Source: UBA7330 sp965243485
GTDB lineage: Bacteria > Bacteroidota > Bacteroidia > Cytophagales > Cyclobacteriaceae
NCBI GenBank assembly: GCA_965243485.1
Contig: CBDEVP010000001.1
Location: 4,092,001 to 4,156,000 of the forward strand
Length of the DNA: 64,000 nucleotides
Direction: 5' to 3'
Under the pieces are notes generated by a model, which was given only the letters and a program-made list of their open reading frames with translations, was not told the DNA's origin and ran no database searches. Position numbers and translations under genes: made by a program. Of the stretch, positions 1 to 7,627 are shown in pieces. The stretch's first letter is position 1. Each line of letters begins with the position of its first letter.

Positions 1-659
1 CCTCCGCTGGCCACATAGGATTTGATCCGCTTGACAATGGCTAACTTGAGGTGAGATACTTTTGAAAAACCATGCTTCCTGGCAGATTCCTCATATTCCT
101 TTTGCTGCTGCTGATACCAGGGAAAATGATGATAGGTCTTGTAAAATTTTCCATACTGCCCGGTAAAATCTTCGTGGTGAAGGTGTAGCCAATCGTATTT
201 GGGCAGCTCATTGTACATGACATCATCGTCGAAGATCACATCATAAGGGATCTCGGCATAGGTCAGCACCAGCGTGACCGCATCATCCCAGGGCTGCTTG
301 CTCTTCGGGCTGTAAACGGCAATTTTCGGATGCTTTTCCAGTTTCATCACGTCCATGTTGGACGAAGGGCTTGAGATACTGGCCAGAATACTATTGGCCT
401 GTGCATCTGATATCACCTGATAAGAGACCCCTCTGATGATACATTCATTTTCAATCAGCTGATGGTGTTTGATCATGAAACTACCACCGTTGTAATTCAA
501 CAACCAGTCGACTTCTATGTCCTGGGTGAGTACCCAGTAAGCGATGCCGTAGGATTTCAGATGATTTTTTTGGGTTTCATCCATTGGAATGTACAAATAA
601 GCCGCTTGTAATTGCATTCCAAGGATATATATTGCCGTTAATAATAAAAACTTTCTCAT
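1..659 (-). CDS. Secreted protein, asparagine synthetase B-like of Bacteroidota (partial)
   Basis: I translated this frame by hand. It is open from an ATG at 657-659 to the left window edge, so the C-terminus is missing. The first 20 or so residues form a signal peptide (MRKFLLLTAIYILGMQLQA). The mature part begins with a YIPMDETQKNHLKSYGIAYW stretch and then WLLNYNGGSFMI. This pattern matches a conserved Bacteroidota family that databases usually label asparagine synthetase B, but no glutamine amidotransferase or ATP-pyrophosphatase motif is visible, so the enzymatic name is doubtful. A later stretch rich in His (WLHLHHEDFTGQYGKFY) is typical of the same family. The gene diverges from the permease at 734. 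I am confident it is a real exported protein and unsure of its function. Confidence 0.6.
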   Translation of the reverse strand, partial: MRKFLLLTAIYILGMQLQAAYLYIPMDETQKNHLKSYGIAYWVLTQDIEVDWLLNYNGGSFMIKHHQLIENECIIRGVSYQVISDAQANSILASISSPSSNMDVMKLEKHPKIAVYSPKSKQPWDDAVTLVLTYAEIPYDVIFDDDVMYNELPKYDWLHLHHEDFTGQYGKFYKTYHHFPWYQQQQKEYEESARKHGFSKVSHLKLAIVKRIKSYVASG

Positions 660-733
660 TCGCATCAGAATTTAGATTTGTAACGTATCAGTTTCAAGGA
701 TAGTTTGAAACTTGTGTCTTTTAAAGATAATCC

Positions 734-1972
734 ATGGATCTTAGAGAAAACATAAAGGAAGGCATTAAGTCAATCAATGCCAACAAGCTAAGGACAATTC
801 TCACTGCGGCCATCATTGCCATTGGTATTACTTCGCTGGTTGGAATCCTTACAGCCATCGATGGCATTCAAATTTCTATTGAAGAAAGTTTCAGCAACCT
901 GGGGTCGAATACTTTTGATGTTGAAAGTAAAAGGATTGACAGAGGTTCCAGGGAAGGTAAAACCAGCAAAGTTTATCCACCGCTTACCTTCAATGAACTT
1001 ACCACCTTTAAGGAGCGATATAATGGACCGGGCGTGGTCAGTGTCAATGCGTCAGTCACTTATAATGCAGAGATCAAAAGGGGATCGAAAGTTACAAATC
1101 CCAATTGCAGGGTTCAGGGAGGAGACTATGATTATTTGGTAGTGGATGGGTACGATATAGACGAGGGCCGGTCATTTTCATCCAATGAAGCGGACAATGG
1201 TGCGCTGGTAGCGATCATCGGTGCTGACATACAAAATGCATTATTTGATAATTTTGAGGATCCGGTCGACGATTATATTACCGTTTTAGGTCAAAGATTT
1301 AAGGTGATCGGGTTACTGGGGGCACAGGGGGGCGCTGCCGGAGATAATTCTGTAGATAGAATGGTCCTCGTTCCGGTCTTGACCGCGCGAAGACTGGCTG
1401 CCGGCAGAAGATTGAACTATGAAGCTACTGTTGCTATTCCGGATGCCAATCAGATGGAAGCGGCTACCGGTGTGGCTACCGGCCTGATGCGGTCTATTCG
1501 CAGGGATCCGGTAAAATCTGAGGGTTCTTTTGATATTAACATTAACCGATCACTGGCAGAACGACTCGGCGAGATCACAGGATATTTGAGGATAGGGGGT
1601 TTTTCCATCGGTTTTATCACACTCCTCGGCGCATCGATAGGGTTGATGAATATCATGCTGGTATCGGTGACAGAAAGGACCAGGGAGATTGGGATCCGGA
1701 AAGCCATTGGGGCTACCCCGGGAAAGATCAGGCAGCAGTTTCTTATTGAAGCCATCGTGATTTGTCAGATGGGTGGTGCAGGAGGGATCGTGCTGGGAAT
1801 CCTTATTGGCAATCTCGTCTCAAGTTTCATTAGTTCGGGCACTTTTATTATCCCATGGCTCTGGATCCTTTTTGGGGTAGCAGTTGGAACCTTTGTTGGG
1901 TTGATTTCAGGCTTCCTTCCCGCTTATAAAGCCTCAAAACTGGATCCCATCGAGTCGTTAAGGTTTGAATAG
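734..1972 (+). CDS. ABC transporter permease, MacB/FtsX family
   Basis: This 412-residue membrane protein has the MacB layout: one N-terminal membrane segment (residues about 20-45), a large extracytoplasmic domain (about 50-280), and three C-terminal membrane segments. The last part carries the family signature TERTREIGIRKAIGATPGKI and ends with the usual P-A-x-K-A-S-x-L-x-P-I-E-x-L motif. Such permeases work with a separate or fused ATP-binding subunit and often with an adaptor and TolC, moving lipoproteins, peptides or drugs. No ATPase gene lies next to it, so the partner must be elsewhere. The ATG at 734 is the first in frame. The gene is followed at 1986 by apt, 13 bases after its stop. 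Confidence 0.9.
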   Translation: MDLRENIKEGIKSINANKLRTILTAAIIAIGITSLVGILTAIDGIQISIEESFSNLGSNTFDVESKRIDRGSREGKTSKVYPPLTFNELTTFKERYNGPGVVSVNASVTYNAEIKRGSKVTNPNCRVQGGDYDYLVVDGYDIDEGRSFSSNEADNGALVAIIGADIQNALFDNFEDPVDDYITVLGQRFKVIGLLGAQGGAAGDNSVDRMVLVPVLTARRLAAGRRLNYEATVAIPDANQMEAATGVATGLMRSIRRDPVKSEGSFDININRSLAERLGEITGYLRIGGFSIGFITLLGASIGLMNIMLVSVTERTREIGIRKAIGATPGKIRQQFLIEAIVICQMGGAGGIVLGILIGNLVSSFISSGTFIIPWLWILFGVAVGTFVGLISGFLPAYKASKLDPIESLRFE

Positions 1973-1985
1973 GTATATTCGCCGG

Positions 1986-2525
1986 ATGAGCAATTCTATT
2001 TCCGAAAAACTCAGAAAAACGATCAGGGATGTACCGGATTTTCCAAAACCCGGCATCCTGTTCAAAGACATCACACCGGTTCTCGCCAATCCGGAACTCA
2101 GTTTAGAAGTGAGCCGTGCTTTTCTTGATCACTGGAAGAGCCGGGGGGTGGATGTCGTGGTTGGTATTGAATCCAGAGGTTTCATTTATGGCCTCCAACT
2201 GGCTCAACAACTGGGTGCACCGTTTATCCCGGTGAGAAAAGTAGGAAAATTGCCCTATAAAACAGTGAGACATGCCTATGAGCTTGAGTATGGAAGTGCT
2301 GAAATAGAAATGCATGAAGATGCCATCAACCAGGGCGATCAGGTGCTCATCCATGATGATCTGCTGGCCACCGGCGGCACAGCACAGGCTGCTGCAGAGT
2401 TGATCAGGAAGATGAAAGGTAAAGTCATTGGTTATTCTTTTTTGATTGAGCTGTCTTTTTTAGGTGGTCGGAAAAAGCTAATCACGGAGCAGTCCGAAGT
2501 TCAGTCGCTGGTGATCTTTGACTAG
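1986..2525 (+). CDS. apt: Adenine phosphoribosyltransferase
   Basis: The enzyme makes AMP from adenine and PRPP in purine salvage in the cytoplasm. The 179-residue product has the family hallmarks: RDVPDFPKPGILFKDITPV near the N-terminus, GIESRGFIYG in the middle, and the PRPP-binding motif VLIHDDLLATGGTAQAA near residue 120. A longer frame begins at 1965 inside the permease gene, but the ATG at 1986 gives the standard N-terminus (MSNSISEKLRKT) and the usual length, so I chose it. It lies close behind the permease gene and its 3' end overlaps the convergent lipoprotein gene by four bases. Confidence 0.95.
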   Translation: MSNSISEKLRKTIRDVPDFPKPGILFKDITPVLANPELSLEVSRAFLDHWKSRGVDVVVGIESRGFIYGLQLAQQLGAPFIPVRKVGKLPYKTVRHAYELEYGSAEIEMHEDAINQGDQVLIHDDLLATGGTAQAAAELIRKMKGKVIGYSFLIELSFLGGRKKLITEQSEVQSLVIFD

Positions 2526-2878
2526 AGATCAGTCTGAAAAATATTTATCTCTTTCAACCTTCCCAGGGCATCGAATCTCAATGACAATCTTTTTGCCGGC
2601 ACCGAATCACAGGCAGGAGACAAATTGTAATAAAAGAATTTTTGATTTCTGCTGTATAATTCATGCTCGTCTGGGTCACCAAGAAGAGCTTTGATCTCAT
2701 TCTGACTGGCCGTCAAAAGCGTGGATTCATTGGCTAAAAGCAGTCGGGCCTGTTCAATTTTGTTTTGCTCACAGCTGATCTGTGCGTTCCATCGATCAGG
2801 GTCAAATCCACGAACTTCCGGTGCTTCATAGCAGGAAAACAAAAAGAAAACACAAAGGATAAGGAGTCCTGATCTCAT
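2522..2878 (-). CDS. Small lipoprotein, BamE/SmpA-like fold possible
   Basis: The 118-residue product starts with a lipoprotein signal (MRSGLLILCVFFLFSC), giving a lipidated Cys at about residue 16. The mature domain contains ASQNEIKALLGDPDEHELYS followed by a YYNL strand. That helix-then-GxPD arrangement is reminiscent of BamE/SmpA-type domains, which is an inference from pattern alone. It is convergent with apt and shares four bases with it. The location would be the inner leaflet of the outer membrane. No partner gene is adjacent, so its role is unknown. Confidence 0.75.
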   Translation of the reverse strand: MRSGLLILCVFFLFSCYEAPEVRGFDPDRWNAQISCEQNKIEQARLLLANESTLLTASQNEIKALLGDPDEHELYSRNQKFFYYNLSPACDSVPAKRLSLRFDALGRLKEINIFQTDL

Positions 2879-2973
2879 TACAATATCATAACCGCCAAAG
2901 TTAATTTAAAGTTATCGTAAGGTTGAGAACTGATTTGTTCTAATTTTGGCATCCAATAAACCACTCTTGAAAC

Positions 2974-3393
2974 GTGCTGCGAGTAATTAACCTGATCAAG
3001 ATCTTTTCCGCCTTCATTTTCTTAGGTACCCTTTCTCTTGTATACGCTTACATGCCCATCATGGTCAGTCTGGATGAAGAAGGTGTGGCCCAGGTGCACA
3101 AAGAGAATTTTTTTTATAGCAGCATCGTGGCATTTGTTGTCGCTAACCTGTTGATCCTTTTCATTCAGAAAATCATTAATCAAAAAACAATCAGTGAGGA
3201 ATTGAAAGCCTGGGTAGGAGGGTTCACCTTCGTATTCAATCTGTACCTTTCTTTTATTGTTGGCTTTTTGGGTGTGATCAATAATCCAACTCATATCCCT
3301 GCTTCAAATTACTTCTATCTCAATTGGCTGGGACCGATTTTGATTTTTGCATGGACAATCGGACTTATTTTTCTTGTTTTAAAGAGGAAATAA
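2974..3393 (+). CDS. Small four-helix membrane protein, unknown function
   Basis: This 139-residue protein has four hydrophobic segments, at about residues 8-28, 48-66, 82-102 and 116-136, with little soluble sequence. The start is a GTG; no better ATG lies upstream in frame. A TAATTTTG at 2941-2948 matches the Bacteroidota -7 element (TAnnTTTG) at a sensible distance from the start, although a well-placed -33 TTG is not obvious. I do not recognise the family. It stands alone between the lipoprotein gene and parE. Confidence 0.7.
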   Translation: MLRVINLIKIFSAFIFLGTLSLVYAYMPIMVSLDEEGVAQVHKENFFYSSIVAFVVANLLILFIQKIINQKTISEELKAWVGGFTFVFNLYLSFIVGFLGVINNPTHIPASNYFYLNWLGPILIFAWTIGLIFLVLKRK

Positions 3394-3536
3394 AACCCTC
3401 TCTATTTCAGTAGGTTATTTAGTTCTACTTCAATTAAATTCCCAAACTCCGGAATTTTTTTTACACCTGATCCATCAAAATTTTATCTAAATTCAAGCCC
3501 TGGTTGAATGGTTAAAGACAACTAGATTTGGAGAAG

Positions 3537-5417
3537 ATGGCGGAAGTTCAGTATACCGAAGAGAGCATAAAATCCCTTGACTGGAAAGAGCATATCAGGC
3601 TCAGACCGGGGATGTATATTGGTAAGTTAGGTGATGGGTCGGCGCATGATGATGGTATTTATGTGCTGGTGAAAGAGGTGTTGGATAACAGCATCGACGA
3701 GCACATGATGGGCTATGGAAAGACCATCAATATCAAGGTCACTGATCATAAAGTTGAGGTCAGGGATTTTGGACGAGGGATCCCTTTGGGCAAGGTCATC
3801 GACTGTGTTTCTAAAATCAATACCGGAGGTAAGTATGATAGTGGAGCGTTTCAGAAATCAGTCGGCCTGAACGGTGTCGGTACCAAAGCTGTCAACGCCC
3901 TGAGTACCTACTTCAAGGTTCAGTCATTTCGGGATGGCCAGTCCAAACTGGCGGAATTTGAGCGGGGAGTCATTGTCAATGATGCGAAAGTCTTTAAGTC
4001 AGATGAAAGGGAGGGAACGCTCATAGAATTCATACCTGACGATCAGGTATTTAAGCACTTTCATTTTATTCCGGAGTTCCTGGAAAATCTCATCTGGAAT
4101 TATGCCTACCTGAATGCCGGTCTCACCATCAATTTCAACGGAAAGAAATATCATTCGGAAAATGGATTGCTTGATCTGCTGAAGCGAAAAGTGGATGAAG
4201 AGACGATCAGGTATCCGATCATCCATCTTAAAGGATCAGATATTGAGGTTGCTATGACCCACGCCAGCCAGTATGGTGAGGAATATTATTCATTTGTGAA
4301 TGGTCAGCACACCACACAGGGAGGTACACATCTGGCGGCTTTTCGGGAAGCTGTGGTAAAGACTGTAAGGGATTTCTACAAAAAAGAGTTTGATGCAGCT
4401 GATATCAGGGCTTCCATTGTGGCATCGATAGCAGTGAGGGTGCAGGAGCCCGTTTTTGAAAGTCAGACCAAAACGAAACTTGGCTCACAGAACGTAGCTC
4501 CCGAAGGTCCTACCATGCGGACATTTGTGAATGATTTTCTCAAGCGGGAGCTGGATAACTACCTGCATCAGAATACCGAAGCTGCAGATGCCCTTCTGAA
4601 GCGGATCATACAGTCTGAAAGAGAGCGAAAGGAAATAGCCGGGATCAAAAAGCTGGCTAATGAAAGGGCCAAAAAGGCCAATCTGCACAATAAGAAATTA
4701 AGAGATTGCCGTCTGCACTTTAATGATAAGCGTGTGGATGAGGAGAAGCTGGAGAACACGATGATCTTCATTACCGAGGGTGACTCGGCGAGCGGATCCA
4801 TTACCAAATCCAGGGATGTCCAGACCCAGGCAGTATTCAGTCTACGGGGAAAACCGTTTAACTGCTTTGGGCAGACTAAAAAAGTGGTTTATGAAAATGA
4901 AGAATTCAACCTGCTTCAGCATGCGTTAAACATTGAGGATGGTCTGGAAGGGTTGCGGTATCGAAAAATTGTAATCGCTACTGATGCGGATGTCGATGGT
5001 ATGCACATCAGACTCTTGCTGCTCACTTACTTTTTACAGTTCTTTCCAGAGCTGGTAAGAAATGGTCATGTCTATATCCTGGACACCCCTTTATTCAGAG
5101 TTCGTAATAAAAAGGAAACCATCTATTGCTATTCAGAGACTGAGAAAAGGGAAGCCATTGAAAAGTTAGGAGGAAAGCCTGAGATCACGAGATTCAAGGG
5201 TCTGGGAGAGATCTCACCGGATGAATTTGCTGGATTTATTGGCGAGGATATCAGGCTGGAGCCCGTCATTTTGCAAAAGGATACCAAGACAAAGGATATT
5301 CTGGCTTTTTATATGGGAAAGAATACCCCCGAGCGTCAGGAGTTTATCATCAATAAGCTGAAAGTGGAGAAAGACATCGTGAAGGATGATGAAACCATCA
5401 TAGTAGCCGAGTCGTGA
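3537..5417 (+). CDS. parE: DNA topoisomerase IV subunit B
   Basis: This is the ATPase subunit of the type IIA topoisomerase that separates daughter chromosomes. The 626-residue protein has the GHKL ATPase (EVLDNSIDEH near residue 48, RDFGRGIPLG near 80, GLNGVGTKAVNAL near 120), the transducer domain, and the TOPRIM metal-binding domain (ITEGDSASGS near 411, ATDADVDGMH near 481). Its length is typical of Bacteroidota ParE and shorter than a standard GyrB. A TTG at 3528 is in frame, but the ATG at 3537 follows a GGAG at 3530-3533 and is preferred. Its partner ParC is encoded at 7628, three genes downstream. The stop overlaps the GTG of the next gene. Confidence 0.95.
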   Translation: MAEVQYTEESIKSLDWKEHIRLRPGMYIGKLGDGSAHDDGIYVLVKEVLDNSIDEHMMGYGKTINIKVTDHKVEVRDFGRGIPLGKVIDCVSKINTGGKYDSGAFQKSVGLNGVGTKAVNALSTYFKVQSFRDGQSKLAEFERGVIVNDAKVFKSDEREGTLIEFIPDDQVFKHFHFIPEFLENLIWNYAYLNAGLTINFNGKKYHSENGLLDLLKRKVDEETIRYPIIHLKGSDIEVAMTHASQYGEEYYSFVNGQHTTQGGTHLAAFREAVVKTVRDFYKKEFDAADIRASIVASIAVRVQEPVFESQTKTKLGSQNVAPEGPTMRTFVNDFLKRELDNYLHQNTEAADALLKRIIQSERERKEIAGIKKLANERAKKANLHNKKLRDCRLHFNDKRVDEEKLENTMIFITEGDSASGSITKSRDVQTQAVFSLRGKPFNCFGQTKKVVYENEEFNLLQHALNIEDGLEGLRYRKIVIATDADVDGMHIRLLLLTYFLQFFPELVRNGHVYILDTPLFRVRNKKETIYCYSETEKREAIEKLGGKPEITRFKGLGEISPDEFAGFIGEDIRLEPVILQKDTKTKDILAFYMGKNTPERQEFIINKLKVEKDIVKDDETIIVAES

Positions 5418-6601
5418 AGCCATTGAAAGCGATAGGAAGATCAGCTTTCCTTCTTTTGCTGATCGTTACGGTCTCCTGTAACAAAGACAATGATACAGGT
5501 CCGTCTTTTAATTATGTGGTGGAATATGAGGAAGTGTCTACCATTTCCGCCGCAACGATCAGAGGGATTATTTCAATTACCGGACTTGGGATCCCGACAG
5601 ACATACTGAAGCATGATGTGAAAGTATACAAGGTCTATTATTATACGGACTACAAGGAAGAAGAGATCATTGCGTCAGGTGTGGTTGCCTTACCCGTCAC
5701 CAACGAAGCCAAAGGGACTTTAAGTTTCCAGCACGGCACCATTGCGTCAGATGATGAGGCTCCGTCCAACAATCTATCTACCAATGATCTGCTGGTTTAT
5801 GCGACCATGGCTGCGACGGGATTGATTGTTTCCATTCCGGACTACATCGGCTTTGGCTCCTCGGTAGACATCATGCATCCTTATTATGATGAATCGTTGA
5901 CTGTGAGTGCCGTTGTGAACCAACTGTATGCTGTTCATGAAATGGCCAGTGCGGAAGGTTTGGGTTTTCTGGATCACCTGTATTTGGCCGGATATTCTCA
6001 GGGAGGATATGCGACCATGGCCACTCATAAATATTTTGAAGAGCAGGGCATTGATGGTTTTGACCTGAAGGCTTCGTTTCCGGCAGCTGGGGGTTACGAT
6101 GTTGCTGGAATGAGAGATTATTTTCTTAGCCAGGAAAGTTACCCCGAGCCTTATTTTATTGCCTATGTAGCAGAGTCCTATCGTATCACTTATGATCTGA
6201 CTGATCCGTTGACCTTGTTTTTTAATGAACCCTATGCCGGTAGAATCCCAGGTCTGTTTGGTGGAGATCTGTCAGGATATGAGATCAATGCACAACTCAC
6301 CAGCGTCATTGCAGATCTGATCACGGAAGAATATCTGAACAATAGAGAAGACCCGGCCTTTGATGAGATCAATCAGGCTTTCGAAGCCAATAGCCTTACA
6401 GACTGGACGCCCACCATTGATATGTATATGTATCATGGGAATGCTGATGTGACGGTGCCTTATCAAAATTCTATTGATGTATTTGATCTTTTCAATTCAG
6501 GCAGTGTAACCTTCCTGACCATCAATGAAGGTACTCATGCAACAAGTTTTATTCCTTACTTGGAAGACCTGGCACAGCGACTGAATGATTATATCAATTG
6601 A
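5414..6601 (+). CDS. Lipoprotein alpha/beta hydrolase (secretory lipase/esterase-like)
   Basis: The 395-residue product has a lipoprotein signal (FLLLLIVTVSCNKDND), an alpha/beta-hydrolase oxyanion region (LSFQHGTIASDD), and the nucleophile elbow GYSQGG, with Ser near residue 195. Late in the chain MYHGNADVTVPYQNS should carry the acid and EGTHATSF the catalytic His. It most resembles secreted lipases or esterases that act on extracellular or envelope esters. The GTG start overlaps the parE stop in a GTGA, which suggests translational coupling. That is odd for a topoisomerase gene and is probably genomic packing rather than a shared pathway. The substrate is unknown. Confidence 0.85.
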   Translation: MKPLKAIGRSAFLLLLIVTVSCNKDNDTGPSFNYVVEYEEVSTISAATIRGIISITGLGIPTDILKHDVKVYKVYYYTDYKEEEIIASGVVALPVTNEAKGTLSFQHGTIASDDEAPSNNLSTNDLLVYATMAATGLIVSIPDYIGFGSSVDIMHPYYDESLTVSAVVNQLYAVHEMASAEGLGFLDHLYLAGYSQGGYATMATHKYFEEQGIDGFDLKASFPAAGGYDVAGMRDYFLSQESYPEPYFIAYVAESYRITYDLTDPLTLFFNEPYAGRIPGLFGGDLSGYEINAQLTSVIADLITEEYLNNREDPAFDEINQAFEANSLTDWTPTIDMYMYHGNADVTVPYQNSIDVFDLFNSGSVTFLTINEGTHATSFIPYLEDLAQRLNDYIN

Positions 6602-6628
6602 TTGTAATAATATTACAATATATAATAT

Positions 6629-6660
6629 TTTGTATAAATAGTACAATTAATATAACTTTG
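6629..6660 (+). promoter_or_regulatory. Bacteroidota-type promoter for the satD-like gene
   Basis: TTTG at 6629-6632 and TAACTTTG at 6653-6660 match the -33 and -7 consensus of the Bacteroidota housekeeping sigma factor, with 20 bases between them. The predicted transcript would start within a few bases of the ATG at 6669, giving a leaderless or nearly leaderless mRNA. The surrounding 60 bases are almost pure A/T. Confidence 0.65.
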
Positions 6661-6668
6661 CATTATAT

Positions 6669-7280
6669 ATGCAATACATTCTGATGGCCGATATCATTGA
6701 CAGTTCAAACTATCGATCAGGACCACTGATGGAAGAATTTAAGCAGTTGGTAAAAAAAGTGAACAAAGAATACAGTATGCATATTATTTCCCGGTTTACC
6801 ATCACCCTTGGAGATGAATTTCAGGGAATAGTGGATGATTTAAGATCGGCTTTGGACGTTATTTTCCGGATGGAAGAACTGATCATTGCCCAGGCTTCGG
6901 GGTTTAAATTAAGATATGTTCTGCTTTATGGTCCGGTTGAGACACCCATTGAGAAAAAACATGCACATGGAATGCTGGGAGAAGGTTTGACTGAGGCCAG
7001 AAAACGATTGAATCTATTAAAGAAATCATTCCATCGTTTTGATTTTGAAGGATTTGAAGAAGCGGAGCATTTCAGGAAGCTGTTTGTATTGTTTCAGCAT
7101 TTTATCGATCGTTGGAATGAGAAAGACTGGCAGGTGGTAGATGCATTTTTAAGATATAAGGATTATAAAAAAGTAGCGGTAAAGCTTAAAAAGGACCCAT
7201 CTACCATGTGGAGACGTGAGAGAAGCCTGGCCATTCCGGAGTATGTAACCTGTAAGGATTTGATCACTTCATTTGCCTGA
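6669..7280 (+). CDS. SatD family protein
   Basis: The 203-residue product begins MQYILMADIIDSS, continues with FTITLGDEFQG near residue 44, and ends with a helix-turn-helix-like stretch (AVKLKKDPSTMWRRERSL). This is the profile of the SatD family, named from a streptococcal stress operon whose molecular function is not settled. The family usually sits beside a small membrane protein, and here the next gene, starting on the last base of this stop codon, fits that role. The C-terminal segment suggests nucleic-acid binding, which is inference. A strong promoter lies immediately upstream. Confidence 0.75.
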   Translation: MQYILMADIIDSSNYRSGPLMEEFKQLVKKVNKEYSMHIISRFTITLGDEFQGIVDDLRSALDVIFRMEELIIAQASGFKLRYVLLYGPVETPIEKKHAHGMLGEGLTEARKRLNLLKKSFHRFDFEGFEEAEHFRKLFVLFQHFIDRWNEKDWQVVDAFLRYKDYKKVAVKLKKDPSTMWRRERSLAIPEYVTCKDLITSFA

Positions 7281-7627
7281 TGCCCGGAATCAACGAAATA
7301 GCGCTTTTCTTCATGATCCTGATCTTAGGTGAGATTCTGGCCAACGTCGTTTTTTATGTCCTGATCAGGATCATGAACAGGGGTAAAATGTCTTTTTCCA
7401 GTGCGGTCAGGGGTATCTTTGAACGGCTGTTTCTATTTTTTGCCATGGTCAATGGGATCTTTCATGCGCTTACATTATTTGGCGCTTTGAAGATTGCCAC
7501 CCACATCAGGGATGATGATAAAGTCACCAATGATTACTTTTTGTTAGGGAACCTGATCTCTGTATCAGCAGCCCTTGGGTATCTGTTATTGTACAACATA
7601 TTTTGGGTTGAATTACAAAAATTCTAA
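7280..7627 (+). CDS. Small membrane protein coupled to the SatD-like gene
   Basis: The 115-residue product has three hydrophobic segments (about residues 5-29, 45-68 and 88-110). The ATG overlaps the upstream TGA by one base (TGATG), so translation is probably coupled. SatD-family genes are commonly followed by a small integral membrane protein, and this looks like the counterpart, although I could not match a specific family by eye. The parC ATG comes directly after its stop at 7628, so all three genes may share a transcript. Confidence 0.7.
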   Translation: MPGINEIALFFMILILGEILANVVFYVLIRIMNRGKMSFSSAVRGIFERLFLFFAMVNGIFHALTLFGALKIATHIRDDDKVTNDYFLLGNLISVSAALGYLLLYNIFWVELQKF

